A stretch of DNA of 5,000 bases from Solirubrobacter deserti (lineage in GTDB: Bacteria > Actinomycetota > Thermoleophilia > Solirubrobacterales > Solirubrobacteraceae), in contig NZ_QPKJ02000017.1 in the NCBI RefSeq assembly GCF_003344625.1, forward strand, positions 5,001 to 10,000, read 5' to 3'. Positions 1-5,000 of this stretch are shown here, in pieces. A model generated the notes under the pieces. That model had not been told where the DNA came from. It made no database searches and saw nothing but the letters and a program-made list of their open reading frames with translations. Within the stretch, counting starts at the first letter, position 1, and each line of letters begins with the position of its first letter. A program made the translations under genes and the position numbers.

Positions 1-131
1 CTCATGATAGTCTTTGAGTGCTTAGGCATTCAATCAATATTAGATTGGATGAATCATTAGCTTTTATATAAAAAAGTTCAAAAATAAAAAATAGATTTTC
101 GATAACCCCTAGTCAAGAATGGAATAGGCTA

Positions 132-154
132 TCTCCCGATAGACAATCGGGAGA
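132..154. repeat. 9-bp perfect inverted repeat (hairpin)
   Basis: TCTCCCGAT at 132-140 is the exact reverse complement of ATCGGGAGA at 146-154, with the 5-nt loop AGACA. It is GC-richer than the surrounding DNA, so it should fold stably in RNA. It lies upstream of the petN promoter and so may belong to the 3' portion of transcripts from trnC. Confidence 0.8.
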
Positions 155-447
155 CGGTTAAGGATTAGATCAAATGGGAAATATAGGTATGTGATAGATA
201 CTATCTTGATTCCATATTTTTATGCTTTTTACTTATGAAGGGCAACAAAAGAAACAATAGGTTTTATTATCCTACATGTTCCATTAGTAACACTCCCTTG
301 ATACTTTCCAAGGGTGTCACTGCCTATTTTATTTTGCTTGTGCTTAATGTTTCCCGATTCTACTAGAAATCATATACGAACTTGTTATAGATGTATTTAT
401 TGGATTGGTTCATCAATAGTGTTGGGTCAGAATCCCCCCCTTTTTTT

Positions 448-477
448 TTGACTCTGCACCATTGATTCCACTATTAT
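448..477 (+). promoter_or_regulatory. Predicted PEP (sigma70-type) promoter of petN
   Basis: The -35 element TTGACT is at 448-453 and the -10 element TATTAT at 472-477, separated by 18 bp; each differs from the bacterial consensus at one position. A start near 483-485 would give a leader of about 50 nt before petN. The first bases of the -35 element are the end of a T9 tract, so length changes in that tract would alter sequence just upstream of the promoter. Prediction from sequence only. Confidence 0.6.
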
Positions 478-490
478 TAGTGAGCAATAA

Positions 491-625
<135 letters not shown>

Positions 626-876
626 GGGTACTACTAATTGAGTTGAGGAATCAAATCAAACTGTATCAATTGTTTTATAAATCATTCTCGTTTTTAACTT
701 TAACTATTGAGAAAATATTAATTTAAAAATAGTAATGAAATTTAAATAAAAATATCTTTATTTCGAAATTCCATTGGATTCTGGTGGAATAATGTATTAT
801 ATGAATAATACCCTTTCAATCAAACAGATATTTCAATGATTCCCATGTTCGTATTTCGAAAGTAAAGGGGATACAA

Positions 877-1152
877 ATGATAGGAAATTTCTTCCAACCG
901 AATTCTTACTAAATTTTCTATTTTGGTGAACCGGCTCTTACCAGAATTATATATGGACAACGAGGAACAACGGACCCTTTTTATTTGTTTACCTCTTTAC
1001 TGTTCAAAGAGAAAGTCTTTCTGTTATTAAGTGGATACGCACTTTCTATGGGAAACAACATAGACATAGCGATTGTCCGACGAGATACTACGCATAATAA
1101 GATCTTGCCTTGGGCAAGTCACATATTGCGCATTTACTTTATTATTGTATAA
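877..1152 (+). other. Interrupted reading frame of unknown meaning
   Basis: An ATG at 877, preceded by the purine-rich AAAGGGG (864-870), opens 11 codons (MIGNFFQPNSY) and stops at TAA 910-912. The same frame is then open for 79 codons, to TAA 1150-1152; the only later ATG is at 1048 and would give 34 residues beginning MGNNIDIAIVRRDT. I do not recognise the product and see no domain or clear membrane segment. It may be chance, a decayed gene, or conserved untranslated RNA. Low confidence as coding. Confidence 0.15.
1032..1045 (+). repeat. Dispersed 14-nt direct repeat, copy 1
   Basis: TGGATACGCACTTT is identical to the sequence at 3242-3255 in the trnD-trnY spacer, more than 2 kb away. The match stops at both ends: neither the bases before nor those after agree. 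Confidence 0.8.
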
Positions 1153-1312
1153 ATTGGATTTATGCTTTATCAACTCGTTTCATATCATGGTTCAAACGTT
1201 ACAAATCGATGAGGTTTACTACTCCTTTTCGAAATCCGAAGAAGTTCCCATAGAACTCCTTGAATCATCTGTCAACGGCTCAATCAATTACTTCTTCGGA
1301 ATGCGAAAAAAC

Positions 1313-1342
1313 AAAAAAAAAAGATTACTTGGTTTTTTTTTT
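1313..1342. repeat. A10 and T10 tracts forming an inverted repeat
   Basis: Ten A (1313-1322) and ten T (1333-1342) are separated by the 10-nt GATTACTTGG. The tracts can pair as an A-T stem and each is a likely length-variable mononucleotide microsatellite. Confidence 0.75.
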
Positions 1343-1527
1343 ATTAATATATGCCTATACCATTTTTCCTTCATTGATTTGATTCTTTCGATGGATACCG
1401 GGATTCATATTGGAAATAATCAGAAATCTAGGAATTAGAACCGTAAGAGTTGCCTCTCGATTTTTTGATTGGAATCAATACAAATCAAATAGATGAAGCA
1501 AAGAAATAGAATTGGGGTGCTATGTAC

Positions 1528-1543
1528 ATTACATATATGTAAT
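1528..1543. repeat. 16-nt perfect palindrome
   Basis: ATTACATATATGTAAT reads identically on both strands. It lies in the AT-rich half of the petN-psbM spacer. No function is evident. Confidence 0.8.
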
Positions 1544-1605
1544 TGATATCTACATATATGAATATGAAGATACATATTTTAGATTGATCTATATTAAGCC
1601 TCTAT

Positions 1606-1635
1606 CTTTATACAGTACAACTTTATACACTACAA
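1606..1635 (+). repeat. 15-nt tandem duplication
   Basis: CTTTATACAGTACAA (1606-1620) is followed directly by CTTTATACACTACAA (1621-1635). They differ only at the tenth base (G1615 against C1630). This is a typical product of slipped-strand replication and may vary in copy number between relatives. Confidence 0.9.
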
Positions 1636-1647
1636 TAACAGTAAGAA

Positions 1648-1691
1648 ATAGTATGGTAGAAAGAAATATATGAATCTTTCTACCATACTAT
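1648..1691 (-). terminator. 17-bp hairpin, probable psbM mRNA 3' end
   Basis: Bases 1648-1664 and 1675-1691 are perfect reverse complements (outer arms ATAGTATGGTAGAAAG and CTTTCTACCATACTAT plus one more A-T pair), leaving a 10-nt loop. It starts 107 nt beyond the psbM stop on the minus strand. In plastids such 3' inverted repeats usually protect mRNAs from exonucleases and define 3' ends rather than terminate transcription efficiently. Because petN transcripts could also read into it from the other side, it may serve both; psbM is much the nearer gene. Confidence 0.65.
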
Positions 1692-1798
1692 CGGATCTCA
1701 TAGAATACTGCTGATTCTAGTCCCATTTAAGACGCGAAATTGGAATCCTTTTGATTTTCTTTCTTCAATCATTGATAAGGAGTCAAGTTTCATTCAAA

Positions 1799-2113
<315 letters not shown>

Positions 2114-2121
<8 letters not shown>

Positions 2122-2153
2122 AATTGGATTCTTGATCTAATCTAATCAAGAAT
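2114..2153. repeat. Two overlapping, mutually exclusive hairpins
   Basis: GAATCCAA (2114-2121) pairs with TTGGATTC (2124-2131). Part of that second arm, ATTCTTGAT (2128-2136), instead pairs with ATCAAGAAT (2145-2153) around an 8-nt loop. Because they share 2128-2131, only one can form at a time. The site is about 210-250 nt upstream of psbM on its strand. Confidence 0.6.
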
Positions 2154-3059
2154 TCCTTTATTTATCATTCTTTTCCATTCTTTCTTTCTTTTCTATAACC
2201 TACCACCTTCCTTGTACAATCATCTGATGAAGTATCATCTGACCGTTTTTCCACTTCCATTGGTTACAAACCCAAACAAACAATAGAAGTAAAATGTAAA
2301 AAAAGACTGAGTTAAGTTCTAAACTCCGTTTTTTTAATGATCTAATTTTCTTGGAAGACAAAGAAGTGTGATAAAGATGAGTCCCAGTCTAAAAGATCTA
2401 ATATTCCATCAAATTCACTATTTTAGAATTTGTTCTTTTTTCGATGGGATCTTTACCTTAGAAAGGAAAAAAAAAATGATTCATTCCCTTGCTAAGAGAG
2501 GCGGGATCCTTGTTTGATCTTTCTTTTATTAATATCCTCTTTCCTTGGATTAGGACTGGGACGCATATATCAAAAGTTCAGTGTGCAATTTGAATGAGAT
2601 AAATTGTTTCAAATTCAAATTAGTAACTGAGATTACACACAATCGGAACCAGAAAAAGAGATAGGTTTAATCTGAAAAGTATTCTATCAGGGTAACTATG
2701 TTAAATTCATTTTGTAGCGTACAAGAAATGAATTCCATTTGTGTATGTGCTTCCAGGAAACATAGGGTATTCTATTCCATTACACGGATCGGGAACAATC
2801 GAAAAAGTCCGACCCAGTATGGTATCTCTTGGAATTCTGAATATGATGCTACCAATAATTGTACTAATCCACATATGTCTCTCTCCCACCAATCGGTACT
2901 AGTTGAAGTAATGGAAATTCTCGTATTTGTTTGATAAGAAATGCGAAACGAAAAAGCAAAAAAAAAAGAAATAAGGATTTCCGTTGGGAATGAAATTCTG
3001 CTCCTTGTCCTCTTTTTCACAGAAAATGGAGAGATGGATTGAGTGTTTATTGGATCCGT
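2122..3059. other. psbM-trnD intergenic spacer
   Basis: No gene is recognised. 2154-2560 is pyrimidine-rich and AT-rich, with a short direct repeat (ATCATCTGA near 2219 and 2236) and an A10 tract at 2467-2476. Hairpins occur at 2587-2621 (AATTTGAAT/ATTCAAATT, 17-nt loop) and 2704-2734. About 2735-2935 has mixed base composition and is open over tens of codons on both strands, but none of the translations looks like a known plastid protein. A second A10 tract is at 2958-2967. If the trnE-trnY-trnD transcript runs past trnD, its 3' end would fall in this spacer. Confidence 0.8.
2704..2734. repeat. Hairpin with a 2-nt bulge
   Basis: AATTCATTT (2704-2712) pairs with AAATGAATT (2726-2734), then TGTA (2713-2716) pairs with TACA (2720-2723), leaving a 2-nt bulge (2724-2725) and the 3-nt loop GCG. 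It lies about 325 nt beyond the 3' end of trnD on its strand and could mark the 3' end of a longer tRNA precursor. Confidence 0.65.
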
Positions 3060-3133
3060 CGGGACTGACGGGGCTCGAACCCGCAGCTTCCGCCTTGACA
3101 GGGCGGTGCTCTGACCAATTGAACTACAATCCC
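3060..3133 (-). tRNA. trnD-GUC: tRNA-Asp (GUC)
   Basis: A 74-nt tRNA that decodes aspartate codons GAC and GAU in plastid translation. Read on the minus strand, the acceptor stem GGGATTG pairs with CAGTCCC (one G-U pair), the discriminator base is G, and the anticodon loop is CTGTCAA with GTC at plus positions 3097-3099. The T loop is the conserved TTCGAGC. There is no intron and the CCA tail is not encoded, as usual in plastids. It is the last of three minus-strand tRNA genes (trnE, trnY, trnD), normally transcribed together from a promoter before trnE and cut by RNase P and RNase Z. Identification is secure. Confidence 0.98.
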
Positions 3134-3551
3134 AGGGAAATAAGGTGTATAGCATACATATTCTTATGATTTCATTCAAACGATTTCTATTTAGAATCGC
3201 CGTGTTGTAACATAGACGCGAATGATATATTGATATCCACATGGATACGCACTTTAGTGAGAGCGGCATGGATTAATCCTTTCGTTATTGTCAAATCGAT
3301 TGATAATCAATCTTTCAATGAACAAAAAGAGTCTTTTTTTTTCTTTACTCTTTTCCTTAGACTTTATACTTACAAATCCTGATATGAATCTAGATCATTA
3401 GCAAGATCCGCATTTGTGGGAACAAATAAAAATAAATAGAGCAAATAAGAAGTAGGGATATATCATAAAGTTTTCTTTTTTTTTTCCTCCTTATCAGGAA
3501 TTTCTGGAAAACAAATGGGTTATATCATTTCATGGTGGATCAGCGAATTAT
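3134..3551. other. trnD-trnY intergenic spacer (418 bp)
   Basis: No gene is visible. It contains the second copy of the 14-nt dispersed repeat (3242-3255), a 6-bp hairpin at 3298-3312, an 8-bp inverted repeat at 3325-3354 (AAAAGAGT/ACTCTTTT) enclosing a T9 tract (3334-3342), and a T10 tract at 3476-3485. From memory this spacer is only about 100 bp in tobacco and longer in many other dicots, so its length is informative for placing the plant. The cluster transcript presumably runs through it. Confidence 0.8.
3242..3255 (+). repeat. Dispersed 14-nt direct repeat, copy 2
   Basis: TGGATACGCACTTT is identical to 1032-1045 in the petN-psbM spacer. The copies are in the same orientation and are not part of any recognised gene. 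Confidence 0.8.
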
Positions 3552-3635
3552 TGGGCCGAGCTGGATTTGAACCAGCGTAGACATATTGCCAACGAATTTA
3601 CAGTCCGTCCCCATTAACCGCTCGGGCATCGACCC
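3552..3635 (-). tRNA. trnY-GUA: tRNA-Tyr (GUA)
   Basis: An 84-nt tRNA that decodes tyrosine codons UAC and UAU. On the minus strand the acceptor stem GGGTCGA pairs with TCGGCCC (one G-U pair), discriminator A; the anticodon loop CTGTAAA carries GTA at plus positions 3599-3601. Its extra length comes from a long variable arm, the class II form expected for bacterial and plastid tRNA-Tyr. The T loop TTCAAAT is typical. There is no intron and no encoded CCA. It lies only 59 bp downstream of trnE, with which it is surely co-transcribed, and 418 bp upstream of trnD. Identification is secure. Confidence 0.98.
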
Positions 3636-3694
3636 AGGAAGAATCAATTCTAGGCTTATTGATAATCCATGATCAACTTCCTTTCGTAGTACCC

Positions 3695-3767
3695 TACCCC
3701 CAGGGGAAGTCGAATCCCCGCTGCCTCCTTGAAAGAGAGATGTCCTAAACCACTAGACGATGGGGGC
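3695..3767 (-). tRNA. trnE-UUC: tRNA-Glu (UUC)
   Basis: A 73-nt tRNA with two jobs: it decodes GAA and GAG in plastid translation, and as glutamyl-tRNA it is the substrate of glutamyl-tRNA reductase, the first committed step to 5-aminolevulinate and so to chlorophyll and heme. On the minus strand the acceptor stem GCCCCCA pairs with TGGGGGT (first pair G-U), discriminator A. The anticodon loop CTTTCAA has TTC at plus positions 3731-3733, and the T loop is TTCGACT. No intron and no encoded CCA. It is the first gene of the trnE-trnY-trnD cluster, with a consensus-like promoter about 35 bp upstream. Its 5' end overlaps a 10-nt palindrome (GCATGCATGC, 3766-3775). Identification is secure. Confidence 0.98.
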
Positions 3768-3789
3768 ATGCATGCTTGCCCGACCGCCA

Positions 3790-3811
3790 TCATACTATGC
3801 TCATAGTATGA
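3790..3811. repeat. 10-bp inverted repeat over the trnE -10 element
   Basis: TCATACTATG (3790-3799) and CATAGTATGA (3802-3811) are perfect reverse complements separated by 2 bp. The right arm contains the predicted -10 element of the trnE promoter and the left arm covers the expected start site. Such symmetry could bind a dimeric protein or form a hairpin at the transcript 5' end. Confidence 0.75.
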
Positions 3812-3832
3812 ACAGTTTTTTTTAATTGTCAA
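3803..3832 (-). promoter_or_regulatory. Predicted PEP (sigma70-type) promoter of trnE-trnY-trnD
   Basis: On the minus strand the -35 element TTGACA (plus 3827-3832) matches consensus exactly and the -10 element TACTAT (plus 3803-3808) follows after 18 bp. Transcription would begin near 3796, about 30 nt before trnE. In Arabidopsis this tRNA cluster is transcribed by the plastid-encoded polymerase with sigma factor SIG2, which agrees with so good a promoter; that link is from established knowledge, not this sequence. Confidence 0.75.
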
Positions 3833-4644
3833 TATAATGTAATGGTATGACTAGATCCGACGGATCTTTCTGTCTTTCATGATTCCATAGAATTTTTTGA
3901 TTCGTCATTTCTATTCATGAATCATTCATTCTAAGCGCCATTCTATATAGAAATCTATTAATAAATCTATTATATAAATCTATAAATCGATATTACTATA
4001 TTAGATAGTACTATATTAAATATTCTATATTAATATATTAAATAATAATAAATAGATAACTAAAATAATAATAAATTTCTATAGATAAATTTATATATAT
4101 AAATAGAAAAAGGATAGGATCCTTTCAGGGAATGATTTGTCCGCCAGAAAAAAGGTTAAACTCCATTTCTTCCACTTTCATTCATTGATTCACTCGTTGT
4201 TAAGATGAGATATGCCCATCTCACACTAAGCCAGGAAATTAACAAACGATAAATCTGAGGGGATCAACAAGTTATCGAAAATGGTTTTTTCTTTAAGAAT
4301 TTGCTTCAGGGGACAAGTAGAATCTCTTCATCACATGATTCGATGAAATATCTTGGATCTATGTCGAATTGGTAGGTACATGTATCAATCAAGTGAATTT
4401 CGTTCTGATAGGGGTCAATTCAATAAAAGAAAAGTAATTCGAGTCAGTCTTGAAATAATTCATTGCATTGATATTTATCAAATTCAATATCAATAAACCA
4501 TTCTTACCCTAGGGAAATAAAATTTCTCGTTCCCGAATGGGCCACTAGCTATTATGAGTCTATTGCATGTACTTATGTATATAATATATGTACATAGATC
4601 TATCTTATCCGCATAATGATTCATTCAGGAATTGAATCAAACGC
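3833..4644. other. trnE-trnT intergenic spacer
   Basis: No gene is seen. 3941-4105 is an extremely AT-rich island described separately. Beyond it are a 7-bp hairpin at 4109-4125 (AAAGGAT/ATCCTTT), a 6-bp hairpin at 4206-4223 (TGAGAT/ATCTCA), a 9-bp hairpin at 4467-4494 (ATTGATATT/AATATCAAT, 10-nt loop) and an imperfect one at 4567-4595 (ATGTAC/GTACAT plus inner pairs) about 50 bp before trnT. trnE and trnT are divergent here, so the spacer should hold promoters for both directions; only the trnE one is clear. Confidence 0.85.
3941..4105. repeat. AT-rich low-complexity island
   Basis: Nearly pure A/T with repeated AAATCTAT, TATATTA and AATAATAAATAGATAA-like units. It starts with the 12-nt perfect palindrome TTCTATATAGAA (3941-3952) and ends with the 16-nt perfect palindrome ATTTATATATATAAAT (4089-4104). 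It is likely a hotspot for small insertions and deletions. Confidence 0.85.
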
Positions 4645-4716
4645 GCCCTTTTAACTCAGCGGTAGAGTAACGCCATGGTAAGGCGTAAGTCATCGGTTCA
4701 AATCCGATAAGGGGCT
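4645..4716 (+). tRNA. trnT-GGU: tRNA-Thr (GGU)
   Basis: A 72-nt tRNA that decodes threonine codons ACC and ACU in plastid translation. The acceptor stem GCCCTTT pairs with AAGGGGC (one U-G pair), discriminator U. The anticodon stem ACGCC/GGCGT encloses the loop ATGGTAA with GGT at 4677-4679, and the T loop is TTCAAAT. No intron and no encoded CCA. It points away from the trnE-trnY-trnD cluster and toward psbD, which is expected to the right of the window. A TATAAT at 4580-4585 lies upstream but has no -35 at the right distance, so its promoter is unresolved. Identification is secure. Confidence 0.98.
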
Positions 4717-4823
4717 TTCGATTTTTTCATAAAACTCCAGTCTTAGTATTCATATTTGAGCGGAGAATAGAGATATTGTTGATATTGATATTTGTAATAA
4801 AAAAAAGTAACCAACTGTATAAC

Positions 4824-4853
4824 TGAATTAGAATAATAACTTATTCTAATTCA
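4824..4853 (+). terminator. 13-bp hairpin downstream of trnT
   Basis: TGAATTAGAATAA (4824-4836) and TTATTCTAATTCA (4841-4853) are perfect reverse complements around the 4-nt loop TAAC. It lies 107 nt beyond the trnT 3' end. It could bound a trnT precursor or the leader of a transcript toward psbD; no U-tract follows, so a bacterial-type terminator is unlikely. Confidence 0.5.
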
Positions 4854-4900
4854 ATTAGAGTATAGTAGTTATAAAGTTGAACATTTGTTTATTATATTAT

Positions 4901-4926
4901 AATGAATAATGAGAATGAATAATGAT
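4901..4926 (+). repeat. 13-nt tandem repeat, two copies
   Basis: AATGAATAATGAG (4901-4913) is followed directly by AATGAATAATGAT (4914-4926), differing only in the last base. A probable slipped-strand duplication. Confidence 0.85.
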
Positions 4927-5000
4927 AAGTCGTCTCTTGAATTGCCAAATATTCCTATTTTCCATTATTCCAATCAAATCCATTGTAAAGATTAGAAATC

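Larger units (their letters stand above)
626..1798. other. petN-psbM intergenic spacer
   Basis: I recognise no gene here. 626-800 is AT-rich and has a 7-bp hairpin at 744-763 (AAATAAA/TTTATTT) that could mark a petN mRNA 3' end. About 850-1310 has more mixed base composition and holds a reading frame interrupted once (877-1152), a 6-bp hairpin at 993-1011 (CTCTTT/AAAGAG) and a GC-richer hairpin at 1104-1118 (CTTGCC/GGCAAG, loop TTG). The rest contains A10 and T10 tracts, a 16-nt palindrome, a 15-nt tandem duplication and the 17-bp hairpin downstream of psbM. The two flanking genes point toward each other, so both mRNAs end in this spacer. Confidence 0.85.
4717..5000. other. trnT-psbD intergenic spacer (left part)
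   Basis: No gene is seen. The stretch is AT-rich with an A8 tract (4799-4806), a strong hairpin (4824-4853) and a 13-nt tandem repeat (4901-4926). The light-responsive promoter known upstream of psbD is not recognisable here and probably lies to the right of the window. Confidence 0.8.

Noticed and set aside
1073..1438. 121-codon plus-strand open frame in the petN-psbM spacer
   Set aside because: It starts with TTG, has no ribosome-binding site, runs through the A10 and T10 tracts (giving KNKKKR and FFF runs) and matches no plastid protein I know.
2698..2934. 78-codon plus-strand open frame, with another antisense at 2707-2892
   Set aside because: Neither product is recognisable, there is no ribosome-binding site and the start falls inside a hairpin. 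The block itself is kept as a finding.
2984..3169. 61-codon plus-strand open frame
   Set aside because: It is mostly antisense to trnD, and [11 protein letters not shown] is the typical false peptide from a tRNA complement.
2772..3269. 165-codon minus-strand open frame
   Set aside because: It runs straight through trnD; the part reading [12 protein letters not shown] is translated tRNA, a well-known false ORF.
3941..4105. Replication origin in the AT-rich island
   Set aside because: Only AT-richness and short palindromes support it; such islands are common in plastid spacers.
4580..4585. TATAAT upstream of trnT as a promoter -10
   Set aside because: The hexamer 17 bp upstream is AGTCTA, not a -35, and AT-rich spacer gives TATAAT by chance.

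Overview
This window is chloroplast (plastid) DNA from a flowering plant, taken from the large single-copy region. The gene order petN (+), psbM (-), trnD-GUC (-), trnY-GUA (-), trnE-UUC (-), trnT-GGU (+) is the standard angiosperm order between trnC-GCA and psbD. The tiny photosystem/cytochrome proteins, intron-less tRNAs without encoded CCA, AT-rich spacers and long A/T homopolymers all fit. I cannot name the species; a eudicot is most likely, from general similarity only.

Layout: 1-535 is the end of the trnC-petN spacer and carries a good bacterial-type (PEP) promoter for petN at 448-477. petN occupies 536-625. A 1.2 kb spacer follows (626-1798) between convergent petN and psbM; it holds an unexplained reading frame interrupted once, a palindrome, a 15-nt tandem duplication and a 17-bp hairpin that probably forms the psbM mRNA 3' end. 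psbM occupies 1799-1903 on the minus strand. Its leader is open in another frame and ends inside psbM. A spacer (1904-3059) leads to the minus-strand tRNA cluster: trnD 3060-3133, trnY 3552-3635, trnE 3695-3767, with a consensus-like promoter (3803-3832) just upstream of trnE. A long spacer (3768-4644) with a very AT-rich island precedes plus-strand trnT at 4645-4716. The window ends in the trnT-psbD spacer, which has a strong 13-bp hairpin.

Functionally, petN makes a small subunit of the cytochrome b6f complex and psbM a small subunit of photosystem II. The four tRNAs serve plastid translation, and tRNA-Glu is also the precursor for 5-aminolevulinate, hence for chlorophyll and heme. No mobile element, CRISPR array, defence system or novel gene cluster is visible. 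The findings are modest: possible RNA-level regulatory structures, short repeats and two reading frames that deserve a comparative check.
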